Positions 24,011-31,279 of a DNA stretch of 64,000 nt are shown here, piece after piece (the first letter of the stretch is position 1; every line of letters begins with the position of its first letter). The stretch is from the NCBI GenBank assembly GCA_900471605.1, contig UCEY01000044.1, positions 62,001-126,000 on the forward strand. The letters are read 5' to 3'. The position numbers and the translations under genes are program-made. Source of the DNA: Hyphomicrobiales bacterium (lineage in GTDB: Bacteria > Pseudomonadota > Alphaproteobacteria > Rhizobiales > Rhizobiaceae). The notes beneath the pieces are model-generated. The model worked only from the letters and a program-made list of their open reading frames with translations. It did no database searches and was not told the origin of the DNA.

Positions 24011-25258
24011 CTAGGCGTTGAAACGTTCCGGCCTGTAGGCCGAGATGTCGATCAGCGTCTTGCTCCCCGCGATGGCCTCGGCGATCACCTGTCCGGTCAC
24101 CGGCCCGAGCGTCAGGCCGTGATGCGCGTGGCCGAAGGCGAACCACAGGCCGTCGTGCCGCGGAGCCTTGCCGATCACGGGCATCATGTCCGGCGTGCAG
24201 GGGCGGGCGCCCATCCATGGTTCGCTGTCGAGCCGTTCTGCAAGCGGGAAGATGCTCCGTGCGACGGTCTCGGCGCGATCCAGCTGAACGGGTGTTTTCG
24301 GCGCATCGCGACGGGCGAATTCCGCTCCGGTCGTAAGCCGGATGCCCTGGTTCATGGGCGCCAGGAAATAGCCGCGCTCCGCATCCATGGTCCAGCCGTT
24401 GAGCTTCGCATTGCCCTTGGCCGCATAGTGCATGTGGTACCCGCGCTTGACGCCGACCAGGAAATTGTAGCCGAGCGGCTTGGTGACCGTGTCGGACCAG
24501 GGGCCCAGCGCCACGACCACATCCTTGGCTTCGACCGTGCCGTCGCCGGCGACGATCCGCCAGCCGGTCTTGGTCTGCGACAGGCTCTTGGCATCTCCCT
24601 TCAGCACCCGGCCGCCGAGCTTTTCGAACAGCGCCACATAGGCACGGGTCAGGGCCAGCGGATCCTTGACCGACCACGGATCTTCCCAGCGCAGTCCGCC
24701 GACGAAATCAGTGGAGAGGTTGGGCTCCTGCGCGGCGATGTCGGCAGGTGAAAGCTCCTTGAACGCAACGCCATATTCCCTGCGAAGGTGCTCGGCCTCG
24801 CCGATCTCGCCATCATGCTTGGCGCGGGTGCGGAACACCTCCGTCCAGCCGTTCTTGGCGATCAGATCCTGGGCTCCGGCTTCTTCGATCAGCTCGTTAT
24901 GGGTAGCGATCGAGTGCTCGATCAGCGGCGCATAGGCGCGGGCGATCAGCTGGTGGCGGGTCAGGTTCGAATGCCACCAGTATTTCGCCAGGAACGAGGT
25001 GACCGAGGGAATGGCTTTCCAGTGATAATGCGCGTCGATGCGGTTGTTGAGCGCATAACGCAGGATCAGGCCGAACTGCTGCGGAAAACCATAGGGGACG
25101 ACACCCTCGCGCTGGATAAGGCCGGCATTGCCGTAGGATGTCTCCATGCCGGGTTCTTTCCGGTCGACGAGCACCACCGACTTGCCTCGCCGGGCGAGCT
25201 GCAAAGCCGTCGAAACACCGACAATGCCGGCTCCCAGCACGATCGCATCTGCTGTCAT
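24011..25258 (-). CDS. D-amino acid dehydrogenase-like FAD oxidoreductase
   Basis: A 415-residue DAO-family protein of the DadA type. The N-terminal dinucleotide fold is AIVLGAGIVGVSTALQLARRGKSVVLVDRKEPGMETSYGNAG. DadA-like motifs are SYGNAGLIQREGVVPYGFP, VVVALGPWSDTVTKPLGY, and the C-terminal GHAHHGLTLGPVTGQVIAEAI. It would deaminate D-amino acids to oxo acids, passing electrons to the respiratory chain. It is upstream of the PuuB-like gene on the same strand and probably co-transcribed with it. The exact amino acid cannot be told from sequence; a related glycine or sarcosine oxidase role is possible. Confidence 0.83.
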   Translation of the reverse strand: MTADAIVLGAGIVGVSTALQLARRGKSVVLVDRKEPGMETSYGNAGLIQREGVVPYGFPQQFGLILRYALNNRIDAHYHWKAIPSVTSFLAKYWWHSNLTRHQLIARAYAPLIEHSIATHNELIEEAGAQDLIAKNGWTEVFRTRAKHDGEIGEAEHLRREYGVAFKELSPADIAAQEPNLSTDFVGGLRWEDPWSVKDPLALTRAYVALFEKLGGRVLKGDAKSLSQTKTGWRIVAGDGTVEAKDVVVALGPWSDTVTKPLGYNFLVGVKRGYHMHYAAKGNAKLNGWTMDAERGYFLAPMNQGIRLTTGAEFARRDAPKTPVQLDRAETVARSIFPLAERLDSEPWMGARPCTPDMMPVIGKAPRHDGLWFAFGHAHHGLTLGPVTGQVIAEAIAGSKTLIDISAYRPERFNA

Positions 25259-25492
25259 GATCTGAATTCCATTTCACAAGTCTTTTATAGTTCGAGGCTT
25301 TTGAACATGCCGCCCGGAATGCTGCGGCGCAAATGAAAAATCACGGATGCCTATACGGAATCCCTATTTCTTCGCGGCATCCCTCCAATCGAAAGCCTAC
25401 GGGGCCGCCGCTACCTTTGGATCGCGCATCGGTTTCGATGCGGGCTCCGCGCGAACAAAGCCGCGGGCCAATCCCAACAAGGAGTGACTGAA

Positions 25493-25672
25493 ATGTTTGG
25501 TCGTTTGGGGCACGTTTACGTCCTGCATCTTGCTGAAGCCAAGGCCCGGCATCGTCGACTGTCGCAGCCGGATCGCCCGGTCGACGCAAATCTCGGGATC
25601 TTCCTGAGACTTCTCGGGGTCATCGGTCTCGGCCTTTGCGCCGCGGGCCTCGTTTCCGTGATGGTGGCTTGA
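25493..25672 (+). CDS. small single-span membrane protein (59 aa)
   Basis: A 59-residue protein, MFGRLGHVYVLHLAEAKARHRR then a C-terminal membrane helix FLRLLGVIGLGLCAAGLVSVMV. AAGGAG lies 9 bases before the ATG; the in-frame GTG at 25484 is too close to that site. It is the first of three closely spaced short genes before the kdp operon (next gene 7 bases downstream). Not recognised; probably an inner-membrane protein with a cytoplasmic N-terminus. Confidence 0.6.
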   Translation: MFGRLGHVYVLHLAEAKARHRRLSQPDRPVDANLGIFLRLLGVIGLGLCAAGLVSVMVA

Positions 25673-25679
25673 GGAGAAC

Positions 25680-25973
25680 ATGATGAACAAGGCAATGTCG
25701 AAAAGCGAACCTGCCTCGCATGGCGTACGCTTCATGGTCGGCCGCGATGCCGGCGGCCGCTGGATCGTCTCCGACCGCGACGGCCTCGTCGGCGGACTGT
25801 TCACGGACCGGGCGTCGGCGGTGCATTTCGCCATGTTCGAAAGCGATCATCTGCCCGGTGCCGTCTGCTGTGTGCCGGATGATGTGACCTTGAGCCTCGG
25901 GCCGATTTTCGAAACCCCGGTCAAGGCCCCCAAGGCGATCAATTCCAGCCTGAAGATCGTCGGACGGGCGTGA
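25680..25973 (+). CDS. hypothetical protein (97 aa)
   Basis: A 97-residue soluble protein with GAGGAG before a double ATG. Its middle, GRDAGGRWIVSDRDGLVGGLFTDRASAVHFAMFES, reads like a small beta-rich domain (compare DUF2188-type 'xGWxVxxxxG...F.....A' patterns). Two adjacent cysteines occur in GAVCCVPDD. It lies 7 bases after the previous small membrane protein and 5 bases before the next, so the three are likely co-expressed. Function unknown. Confidence 0.65.
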   Translation: MMNKAMSKSEPASHGVRFMVGRDAGGRWIVSDRDGLVGGLFTDRASAVHFAMFESDHLPGAVCCVPDDVTLSLGPIFETPVKAPKAINSSLKIVGRA

Positions 25974-25978
25974 GGAGA

Positions 25979-26149
25979 ATGCCGGTGTCCAGGGCCATTC
26001 ATTATATGCGCGGACAGGTCTATCCGCGCTCCCGCCGTTTCGGGAATCCGGACCGTCTGCATGCGTCGAATATCATTCTGGGCATGCTCGCGGTCATGCT
26101 GGTCGTGCTTGTCGCTGCCTATGCCGTCACCTTCGCGGCCGCTTCCTGA
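25979..26149 (+). CDS. small single-span membrane protein (56 aa)
   Basis: A 56-residue protein: basic N-terminus (RAIHYMRGQVYPRSRRFG) and one membrane helix (IILGMLAVMLVVLVAAYAVTFAAA). The ribosome site GTGAGGAGA overlaps the stop of the preceding gene, 5 bases before the ATG. It completes a three-gene cluster upstream of kdp. It is not homologous by eye to KdpF, being longer with a charged N-terminus. Confidence 0.6.
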   Translation: MPVSRAIHYMRGQVYPRSRRFGNPDRLHASNIILGMLAVMLVVLVAAYAVTFAAAS

Positions 26150-26361
26150 GGGCGACCGCCGCCGGAAAGAACAAAATTCCTATAGGATTTTTATTTCTTT
26201 CCTCTGCGCCCCGTCTCGAACCCCTATGCGGTCGCGCCGCATATTAGGTCAGAGAGATCGCAAAGGATCGTCTCCAAGCCGGAAAGCATCGCGGGGCCCC
26301 TCTTTGAGGTTGGCACCCTTTGCCTTGTTCGGCCGCGCCTTAACAACAGGAGTCCAGATCA

Positions 26362-26445
26362 ATGTTGGACGTCATTCTAGTCGGCACCGCAGTTGTCTTC
26401 TTCGGTCTCTGCCTTGCCTATACCCGCGCCTGCGACAGGCTTTGA
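26362..26445 (+). CDS. 27-aa membrane microprotein upstream of kdpF
   Basis: A 27-residue peptide that is almost entirely one membrane helix (LDVILVGTAVVFFGLCLAYTRAC) followed by DRL. AGGAG lies 8 bases upstream. It ends 14 bases before kdpF and resembles KdpF in size and topology, so it could be a second small Kdp subunit or a regulator of the complex. Short peptides of this sort precede kdpF in other proteobacteria, to my recollection. Too short for homology alone; position and ribosome site support it. Confidence 0.6.
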   Translation: MLDVILVGTAVVFFGLCLAYTRACDRL

Positions 26446-26459
26446 AGGGAGAAGCACCG

Positions 26460-26549
26460 ATGATCCTCGATTATGCCTTGAGCGGTGCCGTGACCGTGTT
26501 CCTCGCCGTCTACCTCACCTACGCTCTCATTCGCCCCGAACGCTTCTGA
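26460..26549 (+). CDS. kdpF: KdpF subunit of the potassium ATPase
   Basis: A 29-residue peptide, MILDYALSGAVTVFLAVYLT then YALIRPERF. It has the KdpF pattern of one membrane helix ending in a short basic P-E-(R/K)-F tail. KdpF stabilises the KdpABC complex. GGGAG lies 9 bases upstream of the ATG, and kdpA begins 66 bases after the stop. Confidence 0.85.
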   Translation: MILDYALSGAVTVFLAVYLTYALIRPERF

Positions 26550-26615
26550 GAAGAACGCTTTTGAAAAGAACTGGCGCTTCCAGACAAGCAGCCGGGTATT
26601 GAAAGTTAACCCCAA

Positions 26616-28319
26616 ATGACCCTCAACGGATGGCTTCAGATCCTGCTTTATTGCGGGATCATCATCGCGCTCGTCAAACCGCTCGGCGGTTACATGACGC
26701 GTGTCTTTTCAGGCGAGCGCACTCTTCTGTCACCCGTCCTCGTTCCGATCGAACGGGGACTTTATGCCGTGGCCGGCACCAGCGAACGCGAAGACCAGCA
26801 TTGGACCGCCTATGCCGTCTCACTGCTGCTGTTCAATCTCTTCGGCGTGCTCGTCCTTTACGCCCTGATGCGTCTGCAGGCGGGCCTGCCTTTTAATCCC
26901 GCTGGCATGGGCGCCGTGCCGCCGGAACTTTCGTTCAATACCGCCGTCAGCTTTGTCAGCAACACCAACTGGCAGAACTACGGCGGCGAAAGCACCATGT
27001 CCTATCTCACCCAGATGATGGGCTTCACGGTGCAGAATTTCCTGTCCGCCGCGACCGGCATGGCGATCGCCGTCGGCCTGATCCGCGCCTTTACCCGCGC
27101 ATCGGGCAAGGCGATCGGCAACTTCTGGGTCGATATGACCCGCGCCACGCTCTACATCCTGCTGCCGGTCTGCATCGTCCTGACGCTGGTCTATGTCTGG
27201 CTCGGCGTGCCCCAGACGCTCGGCCCTTACGTCGAGGCCACGACGCTGGAAGGCGCCAAGCAGACGATCGCTCTCGGCCCGGTCGCCTCGCAGCTTGCCA
27301 TCAAGATGCTCGGCACCAATGGCGGCGGTTTCTTCAACGCCAACTCGGCGCATCCCTTCGAGAACCCCGACAGCATCTCCAACATGATCCAGATGGTCTC
27401 GATCTTCGCGATCGGCGCGGGCCTCACCAATGTCTTCGGCCGCATGGTCGGCAACCAGCGCCAGGGCTGGGCGATCCTCGCCTCGATGGGCATCCTGTTC
27501 ATCGTCGGCGTCGGCATCACCTACTGGGCGGAAGCGGCCGGCAATCCGCTGATGCACCAGCTCGGTCTTGCGGGCGGCAACATGGAAGGCAAGGAAGTGC
27601 GCTTCGGCACGGCCCTGTCCTCCCTTTTCGCGGTGATCACCACGGCCGCCTCCTGCGGCGCGGTCAATGCCATGCACGGCTCGTTCACGGCACTCGGCGG
27701 CCTCATCCCGCTCATCAACATGCAGCTCGGCGAAGTCATCGTCGGCGGCGTCGGCGCGGGTTTCTACGGCATCATCCTCTTCATCATCGTCGCCGTCTTC
27801 GTCGCAGGCCTCATGGTCGGTCGCACGCCGGAATATCTCGGCAAGAAGATCGAGGCGAAGGAGATGAAGATGGCCGTGCTCGCCATCCTCTGCCTGCCGC
27901 TCGCTATGCTGGTCTTCACGGCGATCGCCAGCGTCCTGCCGTCTGCCGTCGCTTCGGTCGGCACCGCCGGCCCGCACGGCTTCTCCGAAATCCTCTATGC
28001 CTACACGTCGGCTGCGGCCAACAACGGCTCGGCTTTCGGCGGCCTGACGGGCAACACGCCCTGGTACAACGTGACGCTCGGTCTCGGCATGCTGATGGGC
28101 CGCTTCCTGGTCATCATCCCGGCCCTTGCGATCGCAGGCTCGCTGGTCGCCAAGAAGACCGTTCCGGCATCGGCAGGCACCTTCCCGACCGATGGTCCGC
28201 TGTTCGTCGGCCTGCTGGTCGGCACGATCCTGATCGTCGGCGGCCTCACCTTCATGCCCGCTCTGGCGCTCGGCCCCGTCGTCGAACACCTGGTCATGAT
28301 CGCCGGCCAGACCTTCTGA
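26616..28319 (+). CDS. kdpA: KdpA, potassium-binding channel subunit
   Basis: A 567-residue membrane protein, the channel-like subunit of the high-affinity K+ pump KdpFABC. The four selectivity-filter repeats of the superfamily of K+ transporters are visible: VSNTNWQNYGGE near 109, GTNGGGFFNANSAHP near 231, SCGAVNAMHGSF near 346, and NNGSAFGGLTGN near 468. Length is standard. It is followed, unusually, by a 50-residue microprotein before kdpB. Expression is expected under K+ limitation through the KdpDE system encoded downstream. Confidence 0.97.
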   Translation: MTLNGWLQILLYCGIIIALVKPLGGYMTRVFSGERTLLSPVLVPIERGLYAVAGTSEREDQHWTAYAVSLLLFNLFGVLVLYALMRLQAGLPFNPAGMGAVPPELSFNTAVSFVSNTNWQNYGGESTMSYLTQMMGFTVQNFLSAATGMAIAVGLIRAFTRASGKAIGNFWVDMTRATLYILLPVCIVLTLVYVWLGVPQTLGPYVEATTLEGAKQTIALGPVASQLAIKMLGTNGGGFFNANSAHPFENPDSISNMIQMVSIFAIGAGLTNVFGRMVGNQRQGWAILASMGILFIVGVGITYWAEAAGNPLMHQLGLAGGNMEGKEVRFGTALSSLFAVITTAASCGAVNAMHGSFTALGGLIPLINMQLGEVIVGGVGAGFYGIILFIIVAVFVAGLMVGRTPEYLGKKIEAKEMKMAVLAILCLPLAMLVFTAIASVLPSAVASVGTAGPHGFSEILYAYTSAAANNGSAFGGLTGNTPWYNVTLGLGMLMGRFLVIIPALAIAGSLVAKKTVPASAGTFPTDGPLFVGLLVGTILIVGGLTFMPALALGPVVEHLVMIAGQTF

Positions 28320-28338
28320 GGTATCAAGGGAGAATGCC

Positions 28339-28491
28339 ATGAGCATCCGTAAAGCCCTCCGCAGACAGTCCACCCTTGCCTCGCAAAAGCGGAGCAAGGG
28401 TGGAGAGGGCCCCTACGGATCCTATGCAATTTTTATCATGACGGCGGTCATTCTTGCCGTTGTCCTCGTGATCGAAGTCTTGCGTGGCTGA
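28339..28491 (+). CDS. membrane microprotein between kdpA and kdpB (50 aa)
   Basis: A 50-residue protein with a very basic N-terminal half (SIRKALRRQSTLASQKRSKGG) and a C-terminal membrane helix (YAIFIMTAVILAVVLVIEVL). GGGAGA lies 5 bases before the ATG, and the gene fits between kdpA and kdpB with 19 and 57 bases of spacing. This is not part of the standard kdpFABC order. The basic half is encoded by a nested palindrome (28346-28419), as if a repeat element had inserted in frame. It may be an accessory Kdp subunit or a decayed one; function unknown. Confidence 0.6.
   Translation: MSIRKALRRQSTLASQKRSKGGEGPYGSYAIFIMTAVILAVVLVIEVLRG
28346..28419. repeat. nested palindromic element inside the kdpA-kdpB microprotein
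   Basis: Three nested complementary pairs share one centre: TCCGTA (28346-28351) with TACGGA (28414-28419), GCCCTC (28354-28359) with GAGGGC (28405-28410), and CCACCCTTGC (28370-28379) with GCAAGGGTGG (28394-28403), leaving a 14-base loop. In total 22 bp are paired over 74 bases. As RNA this would form a long hairpin between the kdpA and kdpB cistrons. The shape is that of a palindromic repeat unit of the kind scattered in rhizobial genomes. Confidence 0.7.
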
Positions 28492-28548
28492 TCGACCCTT
28501 CGTCGCCTCGATAGACAAGCCAATTCATCTACAACGCTGGAGTCTCTT

Positions 28549-30636
28549 ATGAGCCAGGCAAAATCCGCGAGTATCATGGATAGTCGCATCCTCATTCCGG
28601 CGGTGGGCGCCGCTTTCAAGAAGCTCAACCCCCGGACCCTCGCCAAGAATCCGGTCATGTTCGTCGTGGCCACGGTCTCGGTCCTCACCACCGTGCTTTT
28701 CCTCCGCGACCTCGCGGCCGGCAACGGCAACCTCGGCTTTTCCTTCCAGGTCAACCTCTGGCTCTGGTTCACCGTGCTGTTTGCCAACTTCGCCGAAGCG
28801 GTCGCCGAAGGCCGCGGCAAGGCGCAGGCGGATTCGCTGCGCAAGGCCCGCACCGAAACCCAGGCGAAGCTTCTGTCGGGCAGCGACCGGACCCAATACA
28901 AGATGGTTGCCGGTACCAGCCTGAAAGTCGGCGACGTCGTGCTCGTCGAACCGGGCGACATCATTCCCTCCGATGGCGAAGTCATCGAGGGCGTCGCCTC
29001 GGTCAACGAAGCTGCGATCACCGGCGAAAGTGCCCCGGTCATCCGCGAATCCGGCGGCGACCGCTCGGCTGTGACCGGCGGCACCCAGGTGCTGTCCGAC
29101 TGGATACGTGTCCGCATCACGGCGGCTGCCGGCTCGACCTTCCTCGACCGCATGATCTCGCTCGTCGAAGGCGCCGAGCGCCAGAAGACGCCGAACGAGA
29201 TCGCGCTCAACATCCTGCTCGCCGGCATGACGCTGATCTTCGTGCTCGCCACCGCGACGATCCCGAGCTTCGCCATCTATGCCGGCGGCTCGATTCCGAT
29301 CATCATCCTCGTGGCCCTGTTCGTGACGCTGATCCCGACCACGATCGGCGCGCTGCTCTCGGCGATCGGCATCGCCGGCATGGACCGTCTCGTCCGCTTC
29401 AACGTGCTCGCCATGTCCGGCCGCGCGGTGGAAGCAGCCGGCGACGTCGATACGCTGCTCCTCGACAAGACCGGCACGATCACGCTCGGCAACCGTCAGG
29501 CGACCGCGTTCCGTCCGGTCCGTGGTGTCTCCGAACAGGATCTCGCCGATGCCGCCCAGCTCGCTTCGCTTGCCGACGAAACGCCGGAAGGCCGTTCCAT
29601 CGTCGTGCTCGCCAAGGAAAAATACGCGATCCGCGGCCGCGACATGGCGAGCCTCAAGACGAATTTCGTGCCATTTACTGCCCAGACCCGCATGAGCGGC
29701 GTCGATCTCGAAGGCTCGCAGATCCGCAAGGGCGCGGTCGATGCGGTACTCGCCTATGTCGGCGCCGGTGCCTTGCCGGTCTCCGGCAACGCGGCGATCG
29801 CGGCCAGCCCGCAATCCGATATCGTGCGTGAGCTGCAGGCGATCGCCGACGAAATCGCCAAGGCCGGCGGCACGCCTCTCGCCGTTGCCCGCGACGGCAA
29901 GCTGCTCGGCATCGTGCAGCTGAAGGATATCGTCAAGGGCGGCATCCGCGAGCGTTTCGCCGAACTGCGCCGCATGGGCATCCGCACGGTGATGATCACC
30001 GGCGACAACCCGATGACCGCCGCTGCGATCGCCGCCGAAGCCGGCGTCGACGACTTCCTCGCCCAGGCGACGCCGGAAAACAAGCTGACGCTGATCCGCG
30101 AGGAACAGGCCAAGGGCAAGCTCGTCGCCATGTGCGGCGACGGCACCAACGACGCCCCGGCACTCGCCCAGGCCGATGTCGGCGTCGCGATGAACACCGG
30201 CACGGTCGCCGCCCGCGAGGCCGGCAACATGGTGGACCTCGACTCGGACCCGACCAAGCTCATCGAGATCGTCGAGATCGGCAAGCAGCTGCTGATGACC
30301 CGCGGCGCGCTGACCACGTTCTCGATCGCCAACGACATCGCAAAATATTTCGCGATCATCCCGGCGATGTTCCTGACCTTTTATCCGCAGCTCGGCGTGC
30401 TCAACATCATGGGGCTCGCCACGCCGCAAAGCGCCATCCTGTCGGCGATCATCTTCAATGCGCTGATTATCATCGTGCTGATCCCGCTGTCGCTGAAGGG
30501 CGTCAAATACCGTGCCATCGGTGCCGGCGCGCTTCTGTCCCGCAACCTGCTGGTCTACGGCGTCGGCGGCATCATCGTCCCCTTCATCGGCATCAAGGCA
30601 ATCGACATGATCGTTACCGCGATCGGTCTCGCCTAA
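28549..30636 (+). CDS. kdpB: KdpB, ATP-hydrolysing subunit
   Basis: A 695-residue P-type ATPase, the catalytic subunit of KdpFABC. The phosphorylation motif is LLLDKTGTITLGNR, the actuator motif TGESAPV (near 160), the nucleotide-domain KGAVDAV, and the hinge CGDGTNDAPALAQADVGVAMNTGT. Membrane helices near 35-90, 225-280 and 590-690 match the seven-helix type IA layout. The C-terminus ends normally, and kdpC follows after 12 bases. GGAG is present upstream, though separated from the ATG. Confidence 0.97.
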   Translation: MSQAKSASIMDSRILIPAVGAAFKKLNPRTLAKNPVMFVVATVSVLTTVLFLRDLAAGNGNLGFSFQVNLWLWFTVLFANFAEAVAEGRGKAQADSLRKARTETQAKLLSGSDRTQYKMVAGTSLKVGDVVLVEPGDIIPSDGEVIEGVASVNEAAITGESAPVIRESGGDRSAVTGGTQVLSDWIRVRITAAAGSTFLDRMISLVEGAERQKTPNEIALNILLAGMTLIFVLATATIPSFAIYAGGSIPIIILVALFVTLIPTTIGALLSAIGIAGMDRLVRFNVLAMSGRAVEAAGDVDTLLLDKTGTITLGNRQATAFRPVRGVSEQDLADAAQLASLADETPEGRSIVVLAKEKYAIRGRDMASLKTNFVPFTAQTRMSGVDLEGSQIRKGAVDAVLAYVGAGALPVSGNAAIAASPQSDIVRELQAIADEIAKAGGTPLAVARDGKLLGIVQLKDIVKGGIRERFAELRRMGIRTVMITGDNPMTAAAIAAEAGVDDFLAQATPENKLTLIREEQAKGKLVAMCGDGTNDAPALAQADVGVAMNTGTVAAREAGNMVDLDSDPTKLIEIVEIGKQLLMTRGALTTFSIANDIAKYFAIIPAMFLTFYPQLGVLNIMGLATPQSAILSAIIFNALIIIVLIPLSLKGVKYRAIGAGALLSRNLLVYGVGGIIVPFIGIKAIDMIVTAIGLA

Positions 30637-30648
30637 GGAGTAAAGTCC

Positions 30649-31215
30649 ATGTTGAAACAACTTCGTCCCGCGATCGTCATGATCGTCGCCACCACCGCCA
30701 TTACCGGCCTGATCTACCCCTTCGCCATGACCGGCATCGCTCAGGCGGTCTTCCCCGCCCAGGCGAACGGCAGTCTGATCGAAAAGGACGGCACCGTCGT
30801 CGGCTCGACCTTGATCGGCCAGGCCTTCACCGGCGACCAATATTTCCACGGCCGCCCGTCGGCCGCCGGTGACGGCTACAACGCCGCCTCGTCCTCCGGC
30901 TCAAACCTCGGCCCGACCAGCGCCAAGCTGATCGACCGGGTGAAGACGGACTACGAAGCCGCCAAGGCGACCAACCCGAATGCCGAAGTGCCGATCGACC
31001 TCGTCACCGCCTCCGGCAGCGGCCTCGACCCGCATATCTCGCCGGAAGCGGCGCTCTTCCAGGTGCCGCGCGTCGCCAAGGCGCGGAACATGGATGAGGC
31101 GGCGGTCCGCGCGCTCGTGCAGGCCCATGTCGACGGCCGCGAACTCGGTTTCCTCGGCGAACCTGTGGTCAATGTACTGGCGTTGAATATGGCGCTTGAC
31201 CAGGCCCGTTCTTAA
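30649..31215 (+). CDS. kdpC: KdpC subunit
   Basis: A 188-residue protein with one N-terminal membrane helix (IVMIVATTAITGLIYPFAMTGIAQAVF) and a periplasmic/peripheral domain. KdpC motifs are GSTLIGQAFTGDQYFHGRPSAAGDGYNA and ASGSGLDPHISPEAALFQVPRVAKAR. KdpC helps assemble the complex and influences ATP affinity. It starts 12 bases after kdpB with AAGGAG in the gap. A hairpin separates it from kdpD. Confidence 0.96.
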   Translation: MLKQLRPAIVMIVATTAITGLIYPFAMTGIAQAVFPAQANGSLIEKDGTVVGSTLIGQAFTGDQYFHGRPSAAGDGYNAASSSGSNLGPTSAKLIDRVKTDYEAAKATNPNAEVPIDLVTASGSGLDPHISPEAALFQVPRVAKARNMDEAAVRALVQAHVDGRELGFLGEPVVNVLALNMALDQARS

Positions 31216-31223
31216 ATTGAAAT

Positions 31224-31254
31224 GGCTGCGGCTATCCTTCGGATGGACGCAGCC
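31224..31254. other. hairpin between kdpC and kdpD
   Basis: GGCTGCG (31224-31230) pairs with CGCAGCC (31248-31254), with an inner ATCC/GGAT pair, in the 64-base gap between kdpC and kdpD. There is no T-run after it, so it is more likely an RNA processing or stability element that lowers kdpDE expression relative to kdpABC than a full terminator. Confidence 0.5.
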
Positions 31255-31279
31255 TTCCCGACCGGGAGACGGATGATCG

